DNA of 64,000 nt from Streptomyces sp. NBC_00510 (GTDB lineage: Bacteria; Actinomycetota; Actinomycetes; Streptomycetales; Streptomycetaceae), in NCBI GenBank assembly GCA_036013505.1, contig CP107851.1, forward strand, positions 5,730,001 through 5,794,000, read 5' to 3'. The first letter of the stretch is position 1, and each line of letters begins with the position of its first letter. The translations under genes and the position numbers were made by a program. The notes under the pieces were generated by a model that had not been told where the DNA came from, ran no database searches, and saw only the letters and a list, made by a program, of their open reading frames with translations. Shown here piece by piece: positions 35,072-43,694 of the stretch.

Positions 35072-35743
35072 GTGAGCGACGGCAGAAGCAGCAGCAGGGG
35101 CAGCGAGGGTACGCCGTCGCGGCGTACCCGGCGGGTCCGCATGACGGGCAAGGAGCGCCGCGAGCAACTCCTCGACGTGGGGCGCACGCTCTTCGCCGAA
35201 CGCGGTTTCGAGGGCACCTCCGTCGAGGAGATCGCGCACAAGGCGGGCGTCTCCAAGCCCGTCGTGTACGAGCACTTCGGCGGCAAGGAGGGCCTCTACG
35301 CCGTCGTCGTGGACCGCGAGATGCGGTGCCTGCTCGACATGGTCACCGGTGCCCTCACCGGTGGCCATCCGCGCGAACTGCTGGAACAGGCGGCCTTCGC
35401 GCTGCTGGACTACATCGAGCAGTACACCGACGGCTTCCGGATCCTCGTGCGGGACTCGCCCGTCGCCCAGTCCACCGGCACCTTCGCCTCACTGATCAGC
35501 GACATCGCCACCCAGGTGGAGGACATCCTGGGCATGGAGTTCAAGCAGCGCGGCTTCGACGCCAAGCTCGCCCCGCTCTACGCGCAGGCGCTGGTCGGGA
35601 TGGTGGCGCTCACCGGGCAGTGGTGGCTGGACGCCCAGAAGCCCAAGAAGGCGGAGGTCGCCGCGCACCTGGTGAACCTCTCCTGGAACGGCCTGTCCGG
35701 GCTCGAACCCCGGCCGCGGCTGATCGGCCACCGCAAGAACTGA
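35072..35743 (+). CDS. TetR-family regulator of the desaturase operon
   Basis: DNA-binding repressor of 223 aa with an extended Arg/Ser-rich N-terminus (1-25), the TetR helix-turn-helix (about 28-72; R-R-E-Q-L-L-D-V-G-R, F-E-G-T-S-V-E-E-I-A, V-V-Y-E-H-F-G-G-K-E) and an all-helical ligand domain. GTG 35072 is eight bases after the desaturase stop. Co-transcription suggests feedback control of lipid unsaturation; ligand (long-chain acyl-CoA?) is inference. Confidence 0.92.
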   Translation: MSDGRSSSRGSEGTPSRRTRRVRMTGKERREQLLDVGRTLFAERGFEGTSVEEIAHKAGVSKPVVYEHFGGKEGLYAVVVDREMRCLLDMVTGALTGGHPRELLEQAAFALLDYIEQYTDGFRILVRDSPVAQSTGTFASLISDIATQVEDILGMEFKQRGFDAKLAPLYAQALVGMVALTGQWWLDAQKPKKAEVAAHLVNLSWNGLSGLEPRPRLIGHRKN

Positions 35744-35765
35744 CGCCGCGCCCCGCTCCGCACGC

Positions 35766-35817
35766 ACAGGACGAAGGGCGGTGCCTCCCCGCGGGGAGGC
35801 ACCGCCCTTCGTCCTGT
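35766..35817. terminator. 52-bp perfect palindrome, bidirectional terminator
   Basis: The two 26-base halves (35766-35791 and 35792-35817) are exact reverse complements with almost no loop (centre GCGC). It separates the convergent TetR and ppc genes, 22 bp and 14 bp from their stops. Confidence 0.9.
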
Positions 35818-35831
35818 CCTGCGGTGGGTGG

Positions 35832-38561
35832 TCAGCCGGTGTTGCGCAGGCCGGCCGCCACGCCGTTCACCGTCAGCAGCAGCGCGCGGGCGAGCAGCGG
35901 GTCGGGCTCCTCGCCGCGGGCGGCGGCCTCGCGCTGCCGGTGCAGCAGCGCCACCTGGAGGTAGGAGATCGGGTCGAGGTAGGCGTCCCGGATCCGGAAG
36001 GTCTGCTGGAGCACCGGCTGCGCGTCCAGCAGCTTCGCCTCACCGGTGATCCGCAGCACCTCGGCGACCGTCAGCTCGTGCTCGGCCTTGATGACGTCGA
36101 AGACGTGCTTGAGTTCGCCGGGCACCAGGGTGCCGACGTAGTGCTCGGCGATCCGCAGGTCCGTCTTGGCCAGCGTCATCTCGACGTTGGACAGGAAGTT
36201 CCGGAAGAAGTGCCACTGCTCGTACGCCTCGGCGATGTCCGTCTCCCGGCCCGCCTCGCGGGCGGCCTTCAGGCCCGAGCCGACGCCGAACCAGCCCGGC
36301 ACGATCTGCCGCGACTGCGTCCAGCCGAACACCCACGGGATGGCCCGCAGCCCGTCCAGGCCCGCCCCGCTGTCCGGGCGGCGCGAGGGGCGCGAGCCCA
36401 GGTGCAGCTCGGCCAGCTGGTCCACGGGGGTGGAGGCGAAGAAGTACGCGGGCAGGTCCGGGTCCTCCACCAGCCGCCGGTAGGCGGAGTGCGCGGCGTC
36501 GGAGACCACGTCCATGGCCGCGTCCCAGCGGGACAGCGCCTCCTCGGACTGGCGGGGCGCGGTGTGCAGCGCCGAGGCCTGCAGCGTGGCCGCGACCGTC
36601 AGCTCCAGGTTCTCCCTCGCCAGGGACGGGATCAGGTACTTGTCGGAGATGACCTCGCCCTGCTCGGTCACCTTGATCTCGCCCTCCAGCGTGCCCCACG
36701 GCTGCGCCAGGATCGCGTCGTGCGTCGGGCCGCCGCCCCGGCCGACGGTGCCGCCGCGGCCGTGGAAGAGCCGCAGCCGCACGCCGTGGCGGTGCGCCAC
36801 GTCGCGCAGGCTCCGCTGCGCCCGGTGGATCTCCCACTGCGAGGTGGTGATGCCGCCGAACTTGGAGCTGTCGCTGTAGCCGAGCATGACCTCCTGCACG
36901 TCGCCGCGGAGCGAGACGAGCTTGCGGTACGAGGGGTCGGAGAGCATCTCGTCGAGCAGCCTGTCGGCGACCTTCAGCTCGTCGGTGGTCTCCAGCAGCG
37001 GCACGATCCCGATCTTGGCGATCCCCGCGTGCAGGTCGATCAGCCCGGCCTCGCGGGCCAGCACCGCCGCCGCGAAGACGTCGTCGGAGCCCAGGCACAT
37101 CGAGATGATGTACGACTCGATCACCTCCGGCCCGAACCGCTCGAAGGACTCCCGCACGGTGTCGAAGACGCCCAGCGTCTTCGCCCCCGCCGCGTCGAGC
37201 GGCGCCGGGGACGGCGCCAGCGGCCGCCGCGAGCGCAACTCCTTGGCGAGCAGCCTGCGCCGGTAGTCCCGCGGCATGTCCGCGTACCGCCAGGACTCCT
37301 CGCCGAGCCGGTCGAAGAGCTGGCCGAGGGCGTGGTGGTGGGCGTCGGCGTGCTCGCGGACGTCCATCGTGGCCAGCTGCAGGCCGAAGGCGGCCAGCGT
37401 GCGGATGGTGCGGTCCAGACGGCCGTCCGCGATCAGCTCACCGCGGTTGGCGCGCAGCGAGTCCTGCACCAGACGCAGGTCGGCCAGGAGGCCGCCGGTG
37501 CCGAGGTAGTCGCGGCCGGGCACGTGCGGCGTGCCGCCGGCCAGCCGCTCCCGGGTGTTGAGCAGCTTCTGCCGGATGCAGGTGGCCTTGAGGCGGTAGG
37601 GCTCCTCCGCGTTCAGCCGCTTGTAGCGGGGGCTGATCTCCGGGAGGCGCTGCAGGTCCTGCTCCAGGTCGGCCAGCAGCTCGGGCGAGGCGCCCGAGTT
37701 GCGGATCGAGTTGGACAGCGCCGCCCGCAGGTCGTCGACCAGCTCCAGGGCGTCGGTGATGCCGTGCTCGTGCTGCAGGATCAGCACGTCCCAGGTGACC
37801 TGCGGGGTGACGTTGGGGTTGCCGTCCCGGTCGCCGCCGATCCAGGTGCCGAAGGTCAGCGGGCGGGTCTCCGCGGGCAGCGGCACACCGACCCGCTCCA
37901 GCTCGACCGCCAGGTCCTCCAGCACGTCGCCGACCGCGCCCGCGTGCAGCTCGTCCAGGTAGTAGATGGCGTTGCGCGCCTCGTCGGCGGGCTCGGGGCG
38001 CACGACGCGCAGTTCGTCGGTCTGCCAGAGCAGGTCGATGTTCTCCGCCAGACGCAGGTCGCTGCGGCGGCGGTCCCCGCCCGCCTCACCGGACTCGTCC
38101 AGCAGCGCGGCGATCACCCGCAGCTTGTTCAGCACGCTGCGGCGGGCCGCCTCGGTCGGGTGGGCGGTGAAGACCGGACGCACGTTGAGGTTGCGGACCG
38201 TCTGGCGCAGGTGCTCCGGGTCGGCGTCCTTGAGCAGGTCGGCCGTACGGGCCAGCAGCCCGCCGTCGGCCGCCCTGCGGGAACGCAGCTCACGGCCCCG
38301 GTGCACCTGCTCGGTGACGTTGGCGAGGTGGAAGTAGGTGGAGAACGCCCGTACCAGCTTGGCCGCGGTCTCCAGATCGGTCTCGCCGAGCAGGGCGGCG
38401 GCGGCCTCGCCGTCGCTGCGGGTCAGCGCCCGCACCCTCTCGACGAGGTCGAGGAGCTCCGGGCCCTCCTGCCGGACGAGCGTCCCGCCGAGGAGGTCCC
38501 CCAGGCGGCGGATGTCCGCGCGGAGGGGGGCGCTGCCGGTGGTGTTGTCGGCGCTGCTCAC
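35832..38561 (-). CDS. ppc: Phosphoenolpyruvate carboxylase
   Basis: Anaplerotic enzyme carboxylating PEP to oxaloacetate. The 909-aa protein has F-T-A-H-P-T-E-A (catalytic His, about 140), G-G-D-R-D-G-N-P, the C-terminal core G-Y-S-D-S-S-K and H-G-R-G-G-T-V-G-R-G-G-G-P (catalytic His and Arg loop), W-T-Q-S-R and the conserved terminal R-N-T-G. GTG 38561 is eight bases after GAGGAG; upstream in-frame extension is unsupported. Length fits bacterial PEPC. Allosteric control is expected from the family. Confidence 0.97.
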   Translation of the reverse strand: MSSADNTTGSAPLRADIRRLGDLLGGTLVRQEGPELLDLVERVRALTRSDGEAAAALLGETDLETAAKLVRAFSTYFHLANVTEQVHRGRELRSRRAADGGLLARTADLLKDADPEHLRQTVRNLNVRPVFTAHPTEAARRSVLNKLRVIAALLDESGEAGGDRRRSDLRLAENIDLLWQTDELRVVRPEPADEARNAIYYLDELHAGAVGDVLEDLAVELERVGVPLPAETRPLTFGTWIGGDRDGNPNVTPQVTWDVLILQHEHGITDALELVDDLRAALSNSIRNSGASPELLADLEQDLQRLPEISPRYKRLNAEEPYRLKATCIRQKLLNTRERLAGGTPHVPGRDYLGTGGLLADLRLVQDSLRANRGELIADGRLDRTIRTLAAFGLQLATMDVREHADAHHHALGQLFDRLGEESWRYADMPRDYRRRLLAKELRSRRPLAPSPAPLDAAGAKTLGVFDTVRESFERFGPEVIESYIISMCLGSDDVFAAAVLAREAGLIDLHAGIAKIGIVPLLETTDELKVADRLLDEMLSDPSYRKLVSLRGDVQEVMLGYSDSSKFGGITTSQWEIHRAQRSLRDVAHRHGVRLRLFHGRGGTVGRGGGPTHDAILAQPWGTLEGEIKVTEQGEVISDKYLIPSLARENLELTVAATLQASALHTAPRQSEEALSRWDAAMDVVSDAAHSAYRRLVEDPDLPAYFFASTPVDQLAELHLGSRPSRRPDSGAGLDGLRAIPWVFGWTQSRQIVPGWFGVGSGLKAAREAGRETDIAEAYEQWHFFRNFLSNVEMTLAKTDLRIAEHYVGTLVPGELKHVFDVIKAEHELTVAEVLRITGEAKLLDAQPVLQQTFRIRDAYLDPISYLQVALLHRQREAAARGEEPDPLLARALLLTVNGVAAGLRNTG

Positions 38562-38700
38562 AGGTGCGGCTCCTCGTGCAGTGGAATGGTCGGCGGCATT
38601 GTCCGGACCGCGCTGTCCGACGGCACAAGGATAGGTCGGGGCCGCCCCCCGGACCGGGGCTGACCGCCAGGCGGACACCGTCGCGTCTAGGCTGGTCCGT

Positions 38701-40044
38701 ATGAGTACGACGGGGGAGTACGTACCGGACGGGGCCGGCGGACGAAGCCGGGTGGTCGCCGGGCCGTGGTGGTGGCCCAGGCGGCGCAGCATGGTGCTCG
38801 ACGTGTCCCTGGCCTTCGTCTCGGCCGTGGAATGCCTCCTGGAAGGCGCGGCCTTCGCCGAGAAGTCCGGGGTCTCGCCGGTCGTCACGGGTCTGTTCGG
38901 CCTGCTGGTCGGCTCGGTGCTGGTGCTCCGCAGGCGCTGGCCGGTCCTGGTCGTCCTGGTCTCCATCGCCGTCACGCCGGCCCAGATGGGCATCCTGCTG
39001 AGCATCGTGGGCCTCTACACCCTGGCCGCCTCCGACGTACCGCGGCGGATCATCGCGGTGCTGTCGGGGATGACCATGCTCGGCATGCTGATCGTCACCT
39101 TCCTGGAGATGCACGGTGACCTCGGCGGCGCGGCGTACCACGCGCCGCTGGCCGTGGTCGTCCTCACCTCCGTGCTCGCGGCGGTCGGCGTCACCGCGCC
39201 GCCGGTGCTGCTGGGCCTGTACGTCGGCGCACGTCGCCGGCTCGTGGAGAGCCTGCGGGAACGGGCGGACGGCCTGGAGCGGGAGCTGTCCCTGCTGGCC
39301 GAGACGGCCACGAGCTCCGCGGAGCGTGCCCGTATGGAGGAGCGCACCCGCATCGCGCGCGAGATGCACGACGTGGTCGCACACCGGGTGAGCCTCATGG
39401 TCGTGCACGCGGCCGCGCTGCAGGCGATCGCCGTCAAGGACCCCGAGAAGGCCTCGGCCAGCGCGCAGCTCCTCGGGGACATGGGACGGCAGGCGCTCAA
39501 CGAACTGCGCGAGATGCTGGGCGTCCTGCGGGCGGAGCCGGTGACGGCGGCACGGGCGGCGTCGGCGGGTGCGGCGGTCCGTGTCGTGGCCGCTGCGGAA
39601 ACGATTGCGCCCGCCCCGGTTCCGGCCGCGGCCGGGGATGCCGAGACGGAGGACGAGCAGGGGCCGTGCCTGGCCGAGCTCAGGCGGCTGCTCGACGAGT
39701 CGCGGGCCACCGGGATGGACGTCGAGCTCACGGTGGAGGGGGAGGAGCGTCCGCTGGCGGCGCGGGTCGAGGCCACGGTCTACCGCGTCGTGCAGGAGGC
39801 GCTCACCAACGTCCACAAGCACGCGCCCGGCGCGTGGGCCCGCATCCGCCTCGCCTACCGCGAGGCGGAGGTCGCGGTCCTGGTGCAGAACGGGCCCTCC
39901 GACGGAGCGCCCGCGCTGGTGCTGCCCAGCGGGGGCAACGGGCTGGTCGGCATGAAGGAGCGCGTCACGGCGCTCGGCGGGGGGTTCGCCGCCGGCACGA
40001 CCCACGAGGGTGGGTTCCGCGTCTCCGCCATGCTTCCCGCGTAG
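38701..40044 (+). CDS. Orphan NarL-family sensor histidine kinase
   Basis: The 447-aa membrane protein has an N-terminal cluster of about five to six hydrophobic helices (about 28-180), a short coiled region, the HisKA_3 dimerisation box with R-I-A-R-E-M-H-D-V-V-A-H-R (phosphoryl His about residue 224), an Ala-rich linker and the HATPase domain (about 320-447; V-Q-E-A-L-T-N-V-H-K-H and G-N-G-L-V-G-M-K-E-R). No regulator is adjacent, so it is an orphan. TAGGCT (38688-38693) ends seven bases before ATG 38701 and there is no ribosome site, so its message is probably leaderless. Confidence 0.92.
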   Translation: MSTTGEYVPDGAGGRSRVVAGPWWWPRRRSMVLDVSLAFVSAVECLLEGAAFAEKSGVSPVVTGLFGLLVGSVLVLRRRWPVLVVLVSIAVTPAQMGILLSIVGLYTLAASDVPRRIIAVLSGMTMLGMLIVTFLEMHGDLGGAAYHAPLAVVVLTSVLAAVGVTAPPVLLGLYVGARRRLVESLRERADGLERELSLLAETATSSAERARMEERTRIAREMHDVVAHRVSLMVVHAAALQAIAVKDPEKASASAQLLGDMGRQALNELREMLGVLRAEPVTAARAASAGAAVRVVAAAETIAPAPVPAAAGDAETEDEQGPCLAELRRLLDESRATGMDVELTVEGEERPLAARVEATVYRVVQEALTNVHKHAPGAWARIRLAYREAEVAVLVQNGPSDGAPALVLPSGGNGLVGMKERVTALGGGFAAGTTHEGGFRVSAMLPA

Positions 40045-40084
40045 CGAGTGCCCGGGGTTGTGGTTGCGGCCGGTTGTCGTGTGC

Positions 40085-40740
40085 GGGTTGGTTGCGCCTG
40101 CGGGCGGCTGCGTCGGGCTGCCCGGTGGGTTGTGTGCGGGTTGTTTGCGCCTGCGGCGGGCATCCCCCACCGCCCTCCCGATTGCCCGGCGCGGTCAGTG
40201 CGGGTCTCGCACCGTGTGCCTGGGTCGGGGCCGCGCCGGCGCACTCCCCCAGCCTTCGGCCGGGGGGACCCCCACAGCGCTCGCGGTTTACCCCGACATC
40301 GTTCGGCGCCCGGGTCCACCGCTCGTCGCTTCCGGGCGCACCCCGCCACACCCCCTCCCGATGTGTGGGCGCATGACGGCCGGTGGGGGGTGAGTAGGGC
40401 ACCTGCGGCCACCCCGGACCGCTCTCTGAACCCCGTCCGGACGTCAGCCGCCTATACGACTGGAGGGGGTGTGGCGGGGTGTGCCCATGGGGGTCCCCCC
40501 AGCCGAAGGCTGGGGGAGACGAGCGGAGCACGGGGCGCCGAATGACGTAGGGCAGCGCCGCGAGCGCCGAGGTGGGGGTCCCCCCGGCCGAAGGCTGGGG
40601 GTGTACCCCGGCGCGGCACCGACCCCCAACGTACGCAGCGAGGCGGTCACTGACCGCGCCGGGCAATCGGGAGGGCGGCGGGGAAACCCCCAACCGCAAC
40701 CACAACGGCGCCGCACACAACCACAGGCCGCAAGGGGCAC
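40085..40740. repeat. Long imperfect inverted repeat between convergent genes
   Basis: Left arm about 40117-40358, right arm 40462-40740, spacer about 103 bp. Perfect blocks: 40170-40200 against 40648-40678 (31 bp) and 40340-40358 against 40462-40480 (19 bp). Each arm carries CCCCCAGCCTTCGGC-type hairpins (40244-40273; 40489-40518 and 40574-40600), the right arm having one extra copy. No coding capacity is evident. Part of the left flank (40170 back to 40086) recurs at 52617-52702. Confidence 0.85.
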
Positions 40741-40769
40741 CCCCAACGGCAAGGACAGGGCGGGCGCCG

Positions 40770-41249
40770 TCAGGTCGTGAGGCGGTGGGGGCGGGAGCCC
40801 GTCGTGAGGGCGCCCAGGGCCGCGTCGATGGTCGGGCCCAGATAGTAGTCGCCGGTGTGGTCGAGGCAGTAGACGCGTCCCTCGGCGTCGATCGCGAGCT
40901 GCCCGTGGCCCGCGGACTCCTCCCCGAGCGGGGCGACCTCCGTGTCGAGCGCGCTGCCGAGGTCGCCGAGGGTGCGCGCGAGGTGCAGCCCGTGGAGCGG
41001 GTCGACGCGGACCGTGCTGGGTGCGACGTGGCGGCCGGGGGAGGTGACGGCCGGCACGGTGAGGCCGCCGAACTCGGCCCAGGCTTCGACGGCGGCGGGG
41101 AAGACGCTGTGGCGGTGGCCGCCGGGGGAGACGTAGGCGCGGAGCGTGTCGGCCCAGACCTCGGCCTGGCGGATGTCCCAGCGGCCGGGCTGCCAGCCGG
41201 CGGCGTGCAGGGCCACGTCGACGCCGACGGGGAAGCGGGTCGAGTTCAT
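40770..41249 (-). CDS. SUKH-3-type immunity protein
   Basis: Predicted cytoplasmic protein of 159 aa resembling SUKH-3 immunity domains: V-A-L-H-A-A-G-W-Q-P-G-R at the start, A-E-F-G-G-L-T-V near the middle, and a C-terminal I-D-A-E-G-R-V-Y-C-L-D-H-T-G-D-Y-Y-L-G-P-T-I-D-A-A-L-G region that fits the G-x-Y-L-G and terminal helix of the family. ATG 41249 overlaps the deaminase stop (ATGA), the coupling expected for a toxin-immunity pair. SUKH proteins bind and inhibit nucleic-acid-targeting toxins. Motif recognition only. Confidence 0.8.
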   Translation of the reverse strand: MNSTRFPVGVDVALHAAGWQPGRWDIRQAEVWADTLRAYVSPGGHRHSVFPAAVEAWAEFGGLTVPAVTSPGRHVAPSTVRVDPLHGLHLARTLGDLGSALDTEVAPLGEESAGHGQLAIDAEGRVYCLDHTGDYYLGPTIDAALGALTTGSRPHRLTT

Positions 41250-41740
41250 TCGGCGTCGGCTCCCGGGTCGAAGGCGCGGACGCCGAAGTGCGCGAGCAGT
41301 GCCTCGCAGGAGCGGCAGGGCGGGGCGTAGGTGCCGTGGGCGGGGTCGCCGTCCTCGCGTATGCGGCGGGCGGTGAGCTTGGCGCCCTTGAGGGCCTTGC
41401 GGGCCTCGCCGTTCGTGAGCGGCTTGCGCGCGGCGCGCTTGCTGCGGGCGCCGTCGACGGTGGTGAGGTGGCGGGACAGCAGCACCGGCTCGGGACATCG
41501 CCCGGTGAAGCGCTCACGCTGCGCGACGGGGAGGGCGTCGAGGACGTCCTGGACGAGCGGGTGGAGCGGGGGCGGCTGGTCCGCCTTCACGCCGGTGCAG
41601 GTGAGGACCTCGTCCCTGACGGACAGCGCGGCGGCGACCGCCGGCAGGATCCCGTCGCGCCGGTGGCGCAGCGCCGGTGGCGCGGGCGCTTCGTCGGCTC
41701 CCCAGTTGAGCCGCGGATCCGCGGCGTCTCTCGTCAGCAT
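41246..41740 (-). CDS. YwqJ-type putative deaminase
   Basis: The 164-aa protein has the signature of the deaminase-fold toxin family related to YwqJ: R-C-P-E-P-V-L-L-S-R-H-L (C82, E84) and Y-A-P-P-C-R-S-C-E-A-L-L (C142, C145), giving C-x-E and P-C-x-x-C as zinc ligands and catalytic acid. Such domains are usually the C-terminal warhead of secreted polymorphic toxins; here it stands alone with no secretion leader. ATG 41740 is ten bases after GGAGGG. It is translationally coupled to the SUKH-3 gene. Enzymatic target (RNA, DNA or nucleotides) is unknown. Confidence 0.82.
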   Translation of the reverse strand: MLTRDAADPRLNWGADEAPAPPALRHRRDGILPAVAAALSVRDEVLTCTGVKADQPPPLHPLVQDVLDALPVAQRERFTGRCPEPVLLSRHLTTVDGARSKRAARKPLTNGEARKALKGAKLTARRIREDGDPAHGTYAPPCRSCEALLAHFGVRAFDPGADAE

Positions 41741-41881
41741 CTTCGTACGGCCCTCCGATCCGTCCTCGCGTCGAGGACGTCCCCCTATGTGCGTAAGACT
41801 GCCAAACGGACAAGGCGTTACGGAAGTCGGTTGTGAGGTGAGAGGTTTACTTTGTGCCGGATGTCACGGCACTGTGGGGAG

Positions 41882-42622
41882 ATGCGTATCGTCGTCCGGT
41901 GTGCTGCCGCAGTGGTGCTCCTTGCGTTGGCCAGTGGTTGTACGGATAGTAGCGCCGGGTCGGACGGGAGCGGGGCCAAGCCCACGGAGAACGGCCGGGA
42001 TTCGACCACGGCCTCCACGGGAGGGGCACAACGCACGCTCACCGCGGCCCGGTTGGAGGCGGCGTTGATCACCTCCGCCGATGTGCCCGGCTACGTGGTG
42101 ACGGGCGGCGCGGGCGGCGTGCCGGGTCCCGAGGAGTCGCTGACCGCGGACCGGCCCGGGTGCCGACCCCTGTCCGACCCCGTGAGCAGCCGGCCCGCCC
42201 GGCCGCGCACGGCCCAGGTGACGGCCGCCGTCACCACGCGCGGGGCGCTCGGCGGTGACGGCGGGCTGGACCTGCTGCTGCTCGCCGCCCACCGGCCCGG
42301 CGAGGCGGGCGAGGTCGTCGGCGGCATCACCGCCGCCCTGAGGCAGTGCCGTTCCTTCGGGACGACGGACGGGGAGGGGCGCACCCGGCACTTCGCCGTC
42401 CGTCCCGTGCGGGCCCCCGCGGTGGGCGACGAGGCGGTCGCCTACGTGATGACCGACACCGCCGACGCCACGAGGGGCACCGCCACCGTCACCGTCGTGC
42501 GCACCGGGGGCAGCACGGCCACCTACGTCACGGTCAAGCCGTCCGGAGACCCCGGGGGACCGCCCCTCGCCGTCGCGCGCGCCCAGCACGGGAAACTCGC
42601 CGCGGCCGCCGTACACCCGTGA
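41882..42622 (+). CDS. Putative lipoprotein
   Basis: Exported protein of 246 aa with a short signal peptide ending in the lipobox L-A-S-G-C (Cys about 20), a Ser/Gly-rich spacer and a 190-residue domain I do not recognise with two more Cys (about 94 and 154) that could bond. ATG 41882 is chosen; GGGGAG abuts it, so ATG 41861, which leaves the signal peptide intact, is a real alternative. It diverges from the deaminase operon (141 bp between starts) and precedes the nuclease/SUKH gene by 77 bp. Confidence 0.8.
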   Translation: MRIVVRCAAAVVLLALASGCTDSSAGSDGSGAKPTENGRDSTTASTGGAQRTLTAARLEAALITSADVPGYVVTGGAGGVPGPEESLTADRPGCRPLSDPVSSRPARPRTAQVTAAVTTRGALGGDGGLDLLLLAAHRPGEAGEVVGGITAALRQCRSFGTTDGEGRTRHFAVRPVRAPAVGDEAVAYVMTDTADATRGTATVTVVRTGGSTATYVTVKPSGDPGGPPLAVARAQHGKLAAAAVHP

Positions 42623-42699
42623 CCGGAACCAGCTCAAGCGCCTCTTGCCACACCCCATAGGCTGTGCCCAACACCGGATCCAGCATGGGGGCATCGGCA

Positions 42700-43686
42700 A
42701 TGACGACAGGTCGGCCCGGGTATCGGGCCGCGCCACCGAACGCGGCTTACGCCGGTCAGATCGTGCACTTCCCGGACCCGGTACGGCGCGCCCGCCACCC
42801 GCAGGGCGTACGCGTGGACGAGCGCGGCTTCCCCGACTTCTCGGCGTACGCCCGCGCGGCGGCCGAGATCGCCGAACCGCCGGACGGCTTCGGCATCGAC
42901 GAACTCCGGCTGACCGACTACGTGTCGGCCAACGCCGCGCAGCACGCCGCCGGTCACGAGCTGTGGGGCAGCCTGTCCCCCGTCGCCACGCCGCACGGGT
43001 GGAGCTGGCACCACGTCGCCGGCAGCCGCCGTCTGGAGCTGATCCCCGCCGAGGTCAAGTCGTTGCTGCGGCACCACGGGGGCCTGGCCACCACCGCCTC
43101 CGCCGACCACGACAAGCGCGGCACCCGGCCGCTCCAGGAGACCCGGCCGGTCCACTTCGGCGTGCGCAAGGACGGGGTCGCCGTCACCGAGCAGCAGGTC
43201 CGGGACGTCGAGGAGGAGCTCGGCTACCGGCTGCCCGGCGCGTACCGCACCTTCCTCAAGGCGGCGGGCGGCAGCGCACCGCGCGGCGTCGCCCTGCTGC
43301 CCATGCTGGGACTCCTCGTCGACCAGCCCTTCTTCACCGTGCGGGACGAGGCGGCGGCCAACGACCTCGGCTACGTCAACAAGTGCCTGCGGGACCACCT
43401 CACCAAGGACTACCTGGCGATTTCCTACGTCCAGGGCGGTGTGCTCGCCGTGAAGGCGCGCGGCGCCGACCTGGGTTCCATGTGGCTGTGCCCGTACGAC
43501 GACGTGCGGGACGCCGACGGCGCCTTCGGCTCCACCGAGGAGCGGGTCACCGGGCTGCTGCTGCCCTGCGGCGAGGACTTCGACGCCTTCCTGGCCGCGC
43601 TCGCCGGCGACCCGCCGGAGCTGGAGACGGTGGCGAACCTGATGGTGGACGGCGGCTTCGCCCGCGCCGTCCCGGTGGAGGGGTGA
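42700..43686 (+). CDS. WHH-type HNH/ENDO VII nuclease domain fused to a SUKH (SMI1/KNR4) domain
   Basis: The 328-aa protein joins a toxin-like and an immunity-like domain. N-terminal part: G-F-P-D-F-S-A-Y-A (43-51) and W-S-W-H-H (101-105), L-E-L-I-P (112-116), R-H-H-G-G (124-128), matching the WHH family of HNH/ENDO VII toxin nucleases. C-terminal part (about 160-325) is SUKH-like: E-E-L-G-Y-R-L-P-G-A-Y-R-T-F-L, the family's hallmark helix, and P-C-G-E-D-F-D-A-F-L-A-A-L near the end. ATG 42700 has GGGGG about eight bases before. The next gene starts eight bases after its stop. Cytoplasmic; whether the nuclease is active is unknown, but W103, H104 and H105 are kept. Confidence 0.8.
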   Translation: MTTGRPGYRAAPPNAAYAGQIVHFPDPVRRARHPQGVRVDERGFPDFSAYARAAAEIAEPPDGFGIDELRLTDYVSANAAQHAAGHELWGSLSPVATPHGWSWHHVAGSRRLELIPAEVKSLLRHHGGLATTASADHDKRGTRPLQETRPVHFGVRKDGVAVTEQQVRDVEEELGYRLPGAYRTFLKAAGGSAPRGVALLPMLGLLVDQPFFTVRDEAAANDLGYVNKCLRDHLTKDYLAISYVQGGVLAVKARGADLGSMWLCPYDDVRDADGAFGSTEERVTGLLLPCGEDFDAFLAALAGDPPELETVANLMVDGGFARAVPVEG

Positions 43687-43694
43687 GGCAGCAC

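Noticed and set aside
35781..38663. 960-codon plus-strand frame opposite ppc
   Set aside because: High-GC codon bias keeps the antisense frame open; ppc on the minus strand is complete and conserved.
42645..43694. In-frame extension of the SUKH-4 gene upstream to 42645
   Set aside because: It overlaps the WHH/SUKH gene in another frame, is Arg-rich, and a good ribosome site precedes ATG 43695.
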